From the NCBI GenBank assembly GCA_000231825.2, contig JH720310.1, forward strand, positions 273,478 to 337,477: DNA of 64,000 nt. Reading direction: 5' to 3'. The stretch is from Tetrahymena elliotti 4EA. Lineage: Eukaryota; Ciliophora; Oligohymenophorea; Hymenostomatida; Tetrahymenidae. Below are positions 1 through 13,600 of this stretch, in pieces. The stretch's first letter is position 1. The number at the start of each line of letters is the position of its first letter. The translations under genes were made by a program, and so were the position numbers. The notes beneath the pieces were generated by a model. The model was not told the origin of the DNA. It did no database searches and saw nothing but the letters and a program-made list of their open reading frames with translations.

Positions 1-1153
1 AAAAACTATTGAAATCAATTATTTGATAGTCTATATTTAAGTCTGCTAAGGAAATTAGATTTTGGGAATTAAAAATTTTAAATTAATTTGATGAATAAGA
101 GACCAATAACAATTAATTAAATTTTTCACTAGAATTAGATGAATTCATTTAAATAAGCTATATTTTCAAAGGAGTAGAAGTTTCATTTGATTTAGAGCAT
201 TACTAAGTTTGTTGCGAAAATGAAACAATTGAATTTATATTCTAAAATAAAAGAAAGTAAGTTTCTGAAGAGACACTAACATCCAGTTGACTCACTCCTC
301 CAAATATGCTCTCACATGAATAGAAATTAGTAATATTTTGAAAGATAACATTTCTGTCAGGTAGTTCTACCAAATTGATAAGCATTATTTAAAATAAATT
401 ATTTTGAAGAATAATTACTCCTTTTATGATTGTTACCAATTTATCATATTTCAATAAAATAAAATTAGAATTTACTTTACTTATTTCATTAAATACGATC
501 TATTAGCCTTGATAGTCATATGAGCTAAAAAACAGTCTATTTTTGTTATTACTTACTTGGATAATATTACTTTACCTATTTATACTGCCCTATTATGCAG
601 AAGTTATTAAGCTCATTTGATTCTAATTGATATCCCATTAAAAAATCTCATTAACATTACTAAACATATAAATTGAATTTTTAAAAGATCTTATGAGTAT
701 AATATTCTAATTGAATGTTTGAGATCTTATAAATATTCCTGTTTTTTCCTCAATTATGTTGAAAAAATTAGTAAAGATTGTAATGATTGTATTCTAGATG
801 TAATATTAGACTTATTAAATTGATTATTACTGAGATAAGGAAGATTATTGAATAAATCTTTTTGAGCAGCTACTTGACTACTAGCATGTACTTTTTCCTC
901 TAATACCTATTGTATTTTAATTGCATAGAGAAAAGCATTAATTAGATTAAGGAGAATCATAAAACTGGTAGTTTTCGCACTCATTAATAATGCATTAATT
1001 CTCTTAAAGTGTAAAACCATCCATACATAATGAACAAACTTCAATCCCATCAGATTCACTAATCTAACAGTTTAAGCACCCATCCTTACAACATTTCACA
1101 AAATAAGCTAAAGATAGTATTAAACTTATTTTAAAAAATGAATTTTTTCTCAT
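1..1153 (-). CDS. Large Cys-rich transmembrane protein, N-terminal part (paralogue A, cut by window edge)
   Basis: Seen: with TAA/TAG as Gln, one frame stays open from an ATG at 1153 to the left edge, about 384 residues. It starts with a signal peptide (a hydrophobic run containing SLILSLAYF) followed by a cysteine cluster with CxxC and CxxxC spacings (KCCKDGC, CSLCMDG, CIINECENY). The protein aligns almost residue for residue with the start of the downstream tandem paralogue (start at 13896), including the nucleotides just upstream, so the start codon is well supported. Known: ciliates have large families of such proteins, with an N-terminal Cys-rich segment, WD-like and beta-helix regions, then a GCIEGxxGPLCE-type Cys-rich region and several membrane helices. 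Inferred: a surface or vacuolar membrane protein of unknown ligand. The C-terminal three quarters lie outside this window. Confidence 0.8.
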
Positions 1154-1159
1154 TGTATA

Positions 1160-1440
1160 TACTTTTGTTGTTTTTCAGTTGTTTTATCTGAAGATTAATC
1201 TTAACTAGTAAATTCCTTATTTATTTTTTTGATAATAATTTAATTAAAGAGGGCAGATATGGAAAAATTGATGAAATTTACTTCAAATAATAGTATTTAA
1301 TCTAATAGATTTTTAAATTTTTGAAGAAATTTTATCAAATTCAAGCATTCTTAAAAAAAAAGCAGCAAATACAGAAATTAACAGGATATTTTTTGCGCAA
1401 TAAATTTAATACAAAAATATAACATAAAAGTACCTCAATA
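1160..1440. other. Upstream region of paralogue A, duplicated at 13.9-14.3 kb
   Basis: This AT-rich stretch matches the region upstream of paralogue B at about 13900-14340 (for example the shared tatggaaaaat...gatgaaatttacttc block). The second copy carries roughly 180 extra bases, at about 14060-14250, that are missing here. It therefore holds the promoter region and belongs to the tandem duplication unit. I see no gene in it. Confidence 0.6.
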
Positions 1441-2060
1441 ATTAATTTTTTCTCCTTAATAGGATCAATATTTTATTAAGTAAAAGAAATTATTGTTTAT
1501 GTTATTGTATCTTGAGAGAAATTGTTCCACTCTAATTTAATATATGTTTTTAATTATTCTTTTATTTTTGGTTATCTTTTGGAAATAAGATGCGCCATAT
1601 ATTCTCAATGAGATTCACACTCTTTAAATATTTAATTTGTTAATCAAACTTTTAGTTAATTTAGCGATGTGTTTGGGATCTTTATCAGAATAGAAATTCC
1701 CCCTTTCATTTTTGTAAAATTATTTTACTTTCTAAAAAAGCTCTGATTTCTGAAGCTTTCTTTACAATTTTCCATCCATATTTTATTAAAATATGATAAT
1801 TTTTGATTTCAAAAATTGACTTTTAAAGGATATTTCACTTTCTGATAGATTTTTTTTGGCTTTCCTTTTGCATGGTAAGTTTCAATGGATTATAGTGCAT
1901 TATCTAAGTCATCAGAATTATGGTTCTTAGCAAATTAAATCCTTTATTTCTTTTATTTCATTGACAGCACTTCAAAATCTCCATAGAATCTTCCTAAATT
2001 TTCATCATTTTTTATTTTTCTAACTATCTGCTAAACATGCTTAATCTTTCTCCAAATTTA
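1440..2060 (-). pseudogene. Tc1/mariner-type transposase remnant (copy 1)
   Basis: Seen on the minus strand, in pieces in different frames: KKQRIQFAKNH (the K-R-x-x-F-A-K-x-H segment before the catalytic domain), then SDKDPKHIAKLTK (the second-aspartate region, family form DNDPKH), then NLIENIWRI (family form NPIENLW), then EWNNFSQDTI (family C-terminal EW...I..E.I). Known: this order is diagnostic of Tc1/mariner DDE/D transposases. Several shifts and TGA stops show it is dead. The C-terminal part matches a second rem­nant at 14.34-14.69 kb in the same position relative to the other paralogue, so it was copied with the gene. I did not identify terminal inverted repeats. Confidence 0.75.
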
Positions 2061-2109
2061 AGATGAATTCTTATTTCCTGATTCATATTAATAAAAATTG
2101 AATCTATTC

Positions 2110-3030
2110 TTATTCGAAGCAAGTTAAAACATACCTAATTTAAAACTTGATAGTATTTTTAAGATAACTTTGAGCTTAGAAATTTATTAACAGCCAACTA
2201 TCAACTGTCCTATATGCATAGAAGATTACAATCATATTTTAAGAAATTAATAATCAACCATCATGATGTTGAATTACCATCATATTATGATCAATTAAAA
2301 GACTAATGTAATTTTTTATTTTAAATTTTATTTATTTATTTTAATTATTTTATTTATTTATTTTTTTCTAAAAAAGCTCATAAGAATTGCCCTGTTTGCA
2401 GAACAAGAATTAATTCTAATTTTGTCTTAAGCGAAGATTTAAATAACTTTGAATAAAATAAAATAAATTTGAAAATACAAGATTATCTCTGGTTTGGTAT
2501 GGAATTTATTGGCCACATTCTTGCTCTAAAAATTGTGGCAAAAATGCTATGGTGAATATCTCTATTTGTAATAAAGCAAGCTCAAAATTTTATTTAGATT
2601 GTGTTAATGCTGAAAATAAAGCATTCATGAAAGATAATTACTTAAAAAGCATCTTCTACTGCTGCTGCCAATTTACTTTGAATCTCTTCTAACTGACTAA
2701 TAACTCATTTATTTAACTTTACGTATCTGCTTTTCACATTGATCCTGCTATATTTCAACAATTACTTTAAACTGAAATGAAAATAATAACACAATAACAA
2801 ATTGCTAGTTGGAATTTGCTAATTTGTCCTAATCGTCCTTTGAGAACCTTTTAAACTAAATGCTAAAGGAAAATTCAAAAACTACTACTTGCAGATTTAT
2901 ATTCAAGAATTTCCTGAAAATGAGTAATGCTTTTTTTGCAAAAAGTTCTTTGCAAATAACAGCTTATTAAATAAGTACTAAAAAGGTAAGCGCAACAAAA
3001 TGAAAAATATTGTTTCACAATATTTTTGAT
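2110..3030 (+). pseudogene. Broken RING-finger gene
   Basis: Seen on the plus strand: NCPICIEDYN near 2206 gives the first CxxC of a RING finger, and AHKNCPVCRTRI near 2375-2415 gives the last CPVC pair. A stretch starting with GTAATTTTTT between them could be an intron. The middle of the domain, where Cys and His ligands should lie (C-x-H-x-x-C), contains only His-rich sequence without cysteine. After the RING part the frame shifts near 2490 into another open stretch with several cysteines (CSKNCGK, YCCCQF) up to about 2918, then shifts again to a CFFCKKFF motif ending near 3030. Known: RING proteins are usually E3 ubiquitin ligases. Inferred: a former RING gene with at least two frame breaks and missing zinc ligands. 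A functional gene with unrecognised introns is less likely. Confidence 0.55.
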
Positions 3031-4614
3031 AAATCAGATATTTCATTTTAATGATTGATAATTAAGAAAAATAAATAAATAAAGAAGTTATTATAAAATT
3101 AATTATTTATGTTTGATAATTATTTTTTCCGTGTTTTGATATTTTTAATTTCTTTTTTTTCTTCTCTGTTTAAAAATCTCTTTTAATTAAATCAAAAAGA
3201 TATTTTTATAATTTATTAATTTTTTAAAATTAGAACATTTTTTTACTCTTACTAGAAACATTTTTTTACCATTTACTAAAATTTAAAGATTATAAAAATT
3301 TCGAAAATGACATTTAAAAATATATGAAAAAAAAATACAAATAATGTTAATTTATTTGAAAAATCTGTATTATTTAGGGATTTAATACTCTATCTTTCAA
3401 AAATAATTTTAAAGAGTTATTATTATTTTGGTTAAGTTTTTTATTATTAAAAAATAAAGAACTAAAAATTTAAAATACACAAAGTGTTTATTAAAAAAAA
3501 TTTGTAATAAATGATAAAAGTAAAATAATTAATGGTTTTCATTCAAAAAAAAAATTAAATTCAATAAATTAATTTAAATAATTGAAACACAATTAATATT
3601 TGAATTTTTCTAAAAAATGTGTAAATTAATATCTTTCTTTATGCAACATTTTTTCAATTTTTTATTCATAAATCTGTAAAAATAATAATTTATTTATTCA
3701 AATTTACTTAATTTTTATTTAAATTAAAAAAATTGTTTTCTCTTGAAAAATAGAATCTGAATTAAAACTAAAAATAGCGTATTTATTCATTTTAAGAGTA
3801 TTTTAACTTCGATTTATGTATAAATAATATTTAAATAAGAGCATATCTAAAATTGACCTATTTTTAATAATAAACCTAATAATTTAATATTTTAACATTT
3901 TTAACTTATTTTAACTTGTGCTTGTTGGTGGTATTAATTAAAATATTGAATTTGAATATATCTTAATATGAACAAAAGATTAAAAACACAAATTAGTAAA
4001 GTTTACACTAAAAAATTGATGAAATTTTAAATTAATTAAAAATTGTATTTTTTAAAATAAGAAATAAGTACTCAGGAAAAATATTCAAATTAAATATTTT
4101 TTTTTTAAAAGATTTGGTAAATTAGTAAAATAAAAAGTTCTTCTTCATTTAAAATTCAAAACATTTTTCTGAATAAGATAAAATATTGAAAAATTCAATT
4201 CAATTTTTTCAAAAAAAACTTAACACCATTTGAAAAATATGAAATAAAAATTTTAATAATTGTTTGTACTTTTTAGTTACAAAATTTTTATTAGGAGGAG
4301 AAATGTATTAATTATTGAATAATTTCTAAATATTTTTTTGAAAATTCAAATTTTTTAATTAAATAAATCTAATTTTAGTAAACCAATACCTTATCTTCTA
4401 TTCCTAAGATACAAAAGTGATTAATTTAAGAAATAATTTAATCTCTAATTTAAGCAAAAAAATTCTTAATACTTTATTGTTGATTTTGATTCATTAAAGT
4501 ATAAAAATTAGATTTAAAAAAAGAAAAATAAACTATTAATATTATATTTTTATTTCTCAATAAAACCAATAATTTAAAAATCCATAAAACTTTGAAGAAA
4601 AGACAATTTTTAAA
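3031..4614. other. AT-rich intergenic region
   Basis: Over 80 percent A+T with many homopolymer runs. I see no convincing reading frame, RNA gene or repeat here. It holds the 3' flank of paralogue B. Confidence 0.6.
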
Positions 4615-7600
4615 TCAAATTAAATTTATAATATTTTTAACACTTTTACTATTATAAATTTATTTTGTCTTTTACTATTCATCAAAATCAGATTCTTCTC
4701 TAGTTGCAAAGTTTGATTGTACACTAATACTATAATCTTTATCTTCTTGTAGTCTAAATTTATTGCTTTATTAAATTCTTGGAGGATTATTTTATAATAA
4801 CTTAAAATTCTCTACATTTAATTTCCTAAAGATATTTTATGAGTTATGAGGAGTTTGATGATCACTTAAAGATATTTAGATTAAATTATGATTGGAGCTA
4901 CCTGTCAAGCTTCTAGTAAAAAATGATTTTTTGTTATCATCTTTTTCTTCTAAAACTATTTATTTTTAAAGTAAATTATTATATAAAAAAGAATATTATT
5001 TTAAATTTTTACCTCTATCTTCAGTCATGTTTTAGATGAAAGAGGATTTATTGGTACTTTATTGTATTTTCTTAGTCTACTCTTCTATTTTTTATTACCT
5101 TATTAGTGTCTTATTTGAATAAATCTTTTTCCATAAATTAAGGGCTCTTAGTTTTATAGTTTTTGAATTTGCCATTTTTATCTTAACATTTTCAGGGAGA
5201 ATATATTTTTCCAAGCATTTAAAAATTCTACTATTTAGTAATTAGCTATTAAATATCTTCATTTTGACTATTATTCCTAGCAATAAGATAACAACACTGT
5301 AATGCAGCATCGATATAATTATTTATATTACAATATTATTGTATATCTATAAAAGTAAATAAAAAAATGTATTTAATACTAAGAAAGAGTTTTATATCAT
5401 TTCTATACGCTAAAGCTAATGATTAGTAAAAGGTTTGTAATTAAGTAAAGCACAAGAATAAGACAAGATAATTAAAATGCATAGAATTTTAGAGGTATCG
5501 TCCATTTTTTCAAGTAAAGTAGAGACCAAGACTATTATAATCCTCTAGTATATTCTTATAAATTCCCAGAAATAATAGTCCTATTTATATTCTAGGAAAT
5601 AATAACCATATTTGTATTTGTTTATGCAATAATGAATGTTTTTAGATTTTTTTGTATCTTTTAAGAAAAGGTAAAAAATGAACAAAGGACATAATACCCA
5701 AAATATAAGAGCTGGCAATATAGCATAGTACTGAAAATAGCTGAACCCTTTATCTTCACAACTTAGAATAAGACTAGTCGCTACATACTTTTAACCACCT
5801 ATATTTCTACAAGTCATAGTAGAAGCTAAAAATTGAATAGAATCAGGTTGGAAAAAAAAGAATAAAATTGTTATAAGAACATATTAGTGATATTTGTTTA
5901 TCTTAAAAAGACTAAAGTATATTTGAACTTTTAATACAAAAATTAAGATTAGTAGGAAGAAGAAAGGAACAAAAATATAGATTATTGATCTTATTTTTAT
6001 TTCTTCATCCAGCCCTAAAAAATCTCTTACACTAGTGTATAAACATTGGCTATTAACTATTATTTTCCCCATAGGTTATCCAGCTAAAGATGGAATAAAA
6101 GAAAAGGTTTAAGGAATGAAATTATTGTTGATTTAGTAAATGACTTGAGATATTTGCAAATAGTTAATTAGCTGTTTAATTACAAAAACAGACTCATCTA
6201 AAATGCAACTCTTAGAGAAAGGAAGGATATTCATTAAACGAATATAAGAGCAAACAGAATTGTAAATATAATTATCTAAGAAAACAATTATACTCCAATA
6301 AATGTAAATAAACACAGCAATAAACAGCAAAATTACATACACTATTTAAATTGCTTATTTACTACACTCTCTACAAGTAAAATCAGAAAATGTAAGAGAG
6401 TAAGTTTTCCCTTTCCAAACATTCCCAAAATTATCACAAGTTTCACAAAGTGGCCCTATATGCCCTTCAATGCATCCAAATTTACTAAAGGATGAATTAA
6501 AATCACAAATCTCAGGTCTCATTTAGTTACACTAAACGATAGCATCAGTATCATTATTTAATCTCCAATATCCCTACTTTAAGATTATTTGATCTCCTTA
6601 GCAATTAGAGGCTCCTATAGGGCATTTCTTGCAGCTTATTTATTCCTAATTATTGCTACTAAAATCACTAATTAAAGAATAAGTACCTTCAGAGCACTCT
6701 AAACAGAATGTAATAGTTTATGAAGTTTAAACAAGAATTTCTCCTTTTAAGCATTCTCTAAATTAAAGCTGAAAATTAATTTCATAATTTTAATGCCAGC
6801 TATTAACTTAGATCTAGAGTGAAGCTGATTTACTGATAACTGAATTAGGATAAGCAGAAAAGACAATATTATTAAATTAAAATGCCATCACCTAAGAGCT
6901 AAACTATTTTGTGTTTATCAAACTTTCACCTTTAATTTCCAAATTTTTATCTGATGGGTTACTATAAATTTAAATTTGGTAATTTTAAAGCTCACTCCTT
7001 ATTGTTTAAGGATATTATTTTGTTAAAATCTTTTCAGAGTCTAGAGAAATAACTCTATCTTAATCATCTAAAAGCTAAATATTTAAGAAAACATTTCCTC
7101 CACTTTAAAGACCATTAACAAATATTGGATCAGTAATTATCTCTGAAAGCTTGTCTCTATAAAGAATGCCTTAACTATCTAATGAATTAGTTTTAAGTTA
7201 AGATATTTAAAAGGAAGAAGGATAACTTGCCATATTTTATCCAAATATTTCAGCTGAGTTTTAATAAAATTTGGATTTTACAAAATTTTAATATGCATTT
7301 TTAATAATCAGATTTTTGTACTACTAATCACTAATAACAAATCTTATTGCACCACCTATTAATGCTGAATTATTAGAAAAATTAGTATCCTAATCTATTT
7401 ATAGAGAGTTAGTATTTAAGAAATATAAAGCTCCTCCACTTGCTTAGGCTGCATTACTACTAAAGTTTGAGCTTTTAATAGTTACTTCTTATTCAATATT
7501 CTAGAATTGAATTGAAGCACCTTAGACACCTTGATTATACTAAAATATAGAGGAATCTATAGTAACATTTTATGCATTGCTAATTAATATATTTCCTTGA

Positions 7601-10600
7601 TTAAATTCAGATTTAATGCTTTGTATCTGTACAAATGAAGATTGCAAAGCAAGCAAATGAATTTAATTATCACTATTAAATTAATTGGGGAATTAATTAC
7701 CTATAAAACGAGTATTTTAAATGAAAAAAGCATCATTATTGAGGGTGTAAGTGAGGTTATTAAATTTGTAAGTATTACTTGTTTAAATAAATGATATTTC
7801 TCTATTACTTTCAAGTGACATATTATAAATTTAAATTACCTAAATTCCATTTAATTCCATTAAATAATTAGGTGATTATAATCCATTTACATCTTTTTAA
7901 ATTGGTGTCCTCTAGCAATTTAATATTTCTAAACCCATTATTCTAAAGTTATCTAGCCAATTAAGCTCAAAAAAAGATTTTGCGAATGTACTGTTTGTGA
8001 TAGTAAGCTTCCTAATAATCAACTATTTGACGTTTTTAGCATTAATAAAGGAAAATGAACTTTCTTCTTAATTTAAATTTGCAACAGTCATTTCTTCTAT
8101 CAAAATATATGAGATTCCATTAAATTAAAATAACGATTAACTTTTTGGAATATTAACATTTACATTTTCTAAACCTTGTTAGAGAGTTATATTCTCTATT
8201 TTCATGTGAACTATTTAAATAATTTAATTGTTTAAGAAATTTAAAGATGTTCCAAGCTTTATATTTTAGTTTTAAATTGTAATATTTTGTAAAGTTATAT
8301 TTTGAGAATTTGTAGAGAAGCTAATAGGTAGACCTTATTCAGTAAACTGTAAATTAAAAGAGCTCATATATAAGCTAGAAGTAATGGAAGAAAAAGAATT
8401 ACTATTTATATTCAATACATTATTAGTTATGTTTTGAGGTCTTAAAATAAATTAGATATTTTATTAATTAAAGAAGTTTAACTATTGTATTTCATTATTT
8501 ATCATTACTGATAAATAGAAATTCTTACTTGATCTATCCTAAGGAGTATAAATGCTATATAAATCATTTTAAACTTGAACTATATTGAAATATGAGATTT
8601 CAGCAGAACAAAAAAGCATTTAATTAGTTGAAGATTGTGCTTATTGTTTAAATAATTACACACTGAGTCTCTGTTCAAAAACTCCTAATTGAGAAATACC
8701 AATAATTTTGATAGAACTTTAGTTATCAATTAGTTATTAATAATATATAAAAGGATTTTGCAGTTATATTTAATCAATAAGCTAAATGGAAGATGTTTAC
8801 TGATTAATAAATATAGTTTCTATGGCAGTAGACTAAACAATAAAGAAGTAGTCATCAAATATTTAAATTATTTAATTTATTATTAAATTTTAAGCTGACC
8901 TTCTAAATCTTCCAATATAGTTAAATTATCTATCATAAAAATTTAATTAATATGGACAACCTAAAATTATGTATTTATTTGTCATTTTAAAGCTCTTTTT
9001 AAAAGATTGTGGAAAAGCAAGAGTGGCTACAAGCTGGTTATCACTAATTCTAAAAACTCCTAGCTTTTTTTCTTCAGCTATACTCATATAAAAGTAATTA
9101 CCTTAGGAATCATAATAAAACATAGGAGTCTTCTATGTCTTGGGTTCTATAACTGGTAGCTCAAAATTTTTTGCAATCTAATCTAAATTTTGATCTGTTT
9201 TTAGCATGAAATTCCTACAATCTACTTCAGCAATCCTTCCTGACTTCATCAATAAAACCATATTAGGATAATTTAACATGACAAAACTCAAAATGATGTC
9301 TTAACCTTAGAATAAAGAATAAAATGAATAGACCTTGTTAACCATGTCATAAAGGCATATTAATCCATTATTTATTGAAAAATAAATAAATTAATTTTAT
9401 AAGTCTCTAGGGTTGAAATACACAAAAACATCCTAAATGATGCTATTTTAATCAAATTTAAATGAATAAAGCATTTCATTTTTAACAAAATCATAGTCGA
9501 TGATTTCATTTTAATTTGTTTGAAAAATTGCATATCCATTAATTATGTAAAGGAATTGTCTTAAATTTATGTTTTAAATCATTTATGCTTAACTTAGGTT
9601 TGAAAACTAAACATTTTCTCCTTTTAAAAATAAGATTTATGAAGGGAAAACAATAATATTAAATCTAGTACTTTATTAATAGATAACCTTAATTTCTTAT
9701 ACTTTTTAATTAAATGCAGTTTGAAAAGTAACTTAAAAGTTTTAATAAGAAAATAAATAATTATTTTTATCAATAAATATCATTGAGAAGTTATTTTGAG
9801 TAGAATCGTTTTAAGCATTCATTAAAATATACAGTTACTTAGTAATGTAGAATGGTCTTTAGAATACTTTTAGTAATAAGTCGTTGCATATGCTCCAAAC
9901 ACCTAAGTTATTAAAAATGTAATTTTCATTCATATCAGAGTTAGTTATCATATCAGTAGGCTGAGCTATTAGTTATTATTACATTTAAGGCACAGCAATC
10001 ATATTTTTAGTATTAATTTATGCACCAAAGTTTGCTAATTGTTAATTTCCATATGAGTCTATGTAATTTATCATAGAATTATCTGCATCATAGTAAATTG
10101 CTATAGGTATTCCTACCTTATTTTATGCAAATGAATTAGTTAAGCTTCCAAGAGCTTGAAAATTATTCAAATTGTAAAACTTGATTTGTCCAAATCTAAT
10201 TTCATTAGTAATGTAAGCAATCACATTAATCTCACTAAAATAAAATCCTTTTATGAATGATATACCTGAAGGTTAAAAAGAATTAACTAAGCTAAGATCT
10301 ATTCTAGATATAATATAGGCAACTATTTATTTAAAAATAATTCATTAAAAAATACATATTTTAAAAATAATTATAAAAATTTGGATTCAATCAAAGAAAA
10401 AAAGAAAAGGTGAAGATATTAAAAGTTAAGCAAAGAAAAAATAATTACTTGAAGATGTATATGCCACTATGTATTACCCAGCTAGATGTAATTAAAATAT
10501 AATTAGATTCATTAAAGTAAAAGTTTACTTGATGACACCTTAGAAAGTATATATTTCTATCATATTTTGATAAACGTAAAGAAACTAATTTTCGTGATCT

Positions 10601-13600
10601 GCAAATATGGTAAATTCATTCATAGTTACTATTTTAAGGATCATAGTGCTAACTAGTTGACTTCCTCTATTAAAAAATTATATTTGATTGTTATTCATTC
10701 GACAGAAAATGTTGCTTGGTAAAAATACGCATGAAGTGTAGTTTTACTAGAAAGATGTAGAGATAACTTTTTGATTGGATAATGTGAAATCATATGTAAC
10801 TAATGAGTCTCCATAAACAATTATTTATTAATTTAAATCATCTATTAGACATCCAAAAATTAATTTTTAGCTCTATGAGTTTTAAGTTAGGATGAGTTAA
10901 TATTTTGAGTTAATAGTAGTACTCACTAAAAATAGTTAAAATTTACTATAAAATATAAACACTTTTGATATTTCTGAATATTGAAGTCCTTAAATATCTG
11001 TGTCATCTGTTAGATTATTTATTGAGAGCTTTTATATTTGTTAATTAGTAAATATACTGAATACATACACATCTTTTCTAGCTTAGATCAACAATAAACC
11101 TAACTTAAAACTAAAGTAAATTTTACTTATTTAATCATTTGTAGAAGAAATAGGCAATTAAAATATATTTTGTACAGAACCATATTTATTATATGGAACT
11201 ACACCTACAGAACCAGTTAAAGATCCAGCCATGATCAAGGTATTTCCATTATATGAGTGAGAGATATTAATTAACTAGTTAGGGTAGTATATAAATTTTT
11301 CGATTACACTACTTTGAAGCTTTTTGTTCCATACTATTTCAATCATAATACTAGTCTAACTAGAAGGAATTATTGCAGTGAGTTAAAAGAAGTGATCTTA
11401 CTCAAGTGGAATGTCTGCTTTGTTCTTTACATAAACTATCTAGATGACGCTTAAGCCTTAGTAAATGTATAAAATTATTGGGTTAACATCAGAAAGATCT
11501 AAGCACTAATAAGTAATAGGAAAACTCTTATTTTTATCAGGAGCAAAGAGTAACAGAAAATAAAGAGTAGAATTATATTAGTATATTTGCAAGTTTGTTC
11601 CATCTAATTGCATAATAGGAAATGCTGCTTGAAGTTGACTATTTAAGATAGTAATTTAATTCTTTCTGTCAGTTAACATCAAATAAATATCTAATTAAAT
11701 AAGGTTAAATTATAAAATAAATAAATACTTTATCAAAACTAATAAAAATCCAAAGTCTCATCTTTAGTTAAATTAGTAGAAATTAATTTATTATTTAATT
11801 AAATTTCATTCCTATTTATTTCTAAATATTAGATTTGATAGAAATTAAAAAATTTAAATTTTTTATTAAGGACTTGCTTAAATTCAGATAGATAAGTATT
11901 AGATGTAATTCAAAGTAATTTTTTATACAATGAAATAAAATCTAATTATGTTCAAATCAAAATAGTAAGTCATTAGCAATCTAAAAAAATAATAAAAACT
12001 ACCTCCATTATCTCTATTAAAAAGATAGGATTTAACTAAAGGTACTGAAAAGCTGAAAGGAGCAATAGAAAGGTTTTACTTAATCTCTCCATTACTGAGT
12101 GAGTAAGCAATTATAGTATTTGCGTTATCCAAAATATAGATATCATTTAAATTAGAATAGAAAATATTTTAAGCTTATTGAGGTATTTAGAATATTAACT
12201 AAAGCTTGCTAATGTCTGTCATGATTTAAATTTACTAATTAAAAAATAGGAATATATAATCATTAGAAACTCTAACTCCTGATTATTACTGGTTATTTAT
12301 TTAAATTATTTGGTTGATCCACTAATTGAAGACATTAAAAATGAAAATTTAATTTGTGAAAATGGAGACTATTAGCCTTGATTAAAATATTACAGCATCT
12401 AAGCAAGATTAGTTAGGAAATTAAACTTGGTAGTAAAATTGAGGATAAAGAGGGTCAGTTTATTTCCAGACAACTATTTTTCCATCTTAAGAACAACTTA
12501 TAGATAAATTTATTTCCNNNNNNNNNNNNNNNNNNNNNNNNNNNNNNNNNNNNNNNNNNNNNNNNNNNNNNNNNNNNNNNNNNNNNNNNNNNNNNNNNNN
12601 NNNNNNNNNNNNNNNNNNNNNNNNNNNNNNNNNNNNNNNNNNNNNNNNNNNNNNNNNNNNNNNNNNNNNNNNNNNNNNNNNNNNNNNNNNNNNNNNNNNN
12701 NNNNNNNNNNNNNNNNNNNNNNNNNNNNNNNNNNNNNNNNNNNNNNNNNNNNNNNNNNNNNNNNNNNNNNNNNNNNNNNNNNNNNNNNNNNNNNNNNNNN
12801 NNNNGGAAATTAGATTTTGGGAATTAAAAATTTTAAATTAATTTGATGAAAAAGAGACCAATAATAATTAAGTAAAGTAATGTGTATTCATTTAAACAAG
12901 CTATATTTTTGAAGGAGTAGAAATTTCTTTAGATTTCAAACACTACTAAGTTTGTTGCGAAAACGAAACAATTGAATTTATATTTTAAAATAAAAGAAAG
13001 TAAGTTTATGAAAAGACACTAACCTCCAGTTGACTTACACCTCCAAATATGCTCTCGCATGAATAGAAATTAGTAATATTTTTAAACATAATATCACTAT
13101 TAGGTTACTCAATCAAATTTATAAGCATTATTTAAAATTAATTATTTTGAAGAATAATTACTCCTTTTATGATTGTTACCAATTTATCATATTTCAATGA
13201 AATAAAATTAGAATTCGCTTTGTTTATTTCATTAAATATTATTTATTAGTCTTGTTAGTCATATGAGCTAAAAAACAGTCTATTTTTGTTATTGCTTACA
13301 TGAATAATATTGCTGTAAATATTTATACTACCATATTATGCAGAAGTTATTAAGCTCATTTCGTTCTAATGAATATCCCATTAAAAAATTTGATTAATAT
13401 TGCTAAACATATAAATCTAATTTTTAAAAGATCTTATGAGTATAATATTCTAATTGAAAGTTTGAGATCTTATAAATGCTCCTGTGCTTGCCTCAATTAT
13501 GTTGAAAAAATTAGTAAAGATTGTAATGATTGTATTCTCTATGTAATATTAGACTTACTAAATTGATTATTGTTGTGATAAGGAAGATTATTGAATAAAT

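Noticed and set aside
5884..6342. Two separate small membrane-protein genes on the minus strand
   Set aside because: They are consecutive membrane helices of paralogue B, divided only by TAA/TAG codons that encode Gln here.
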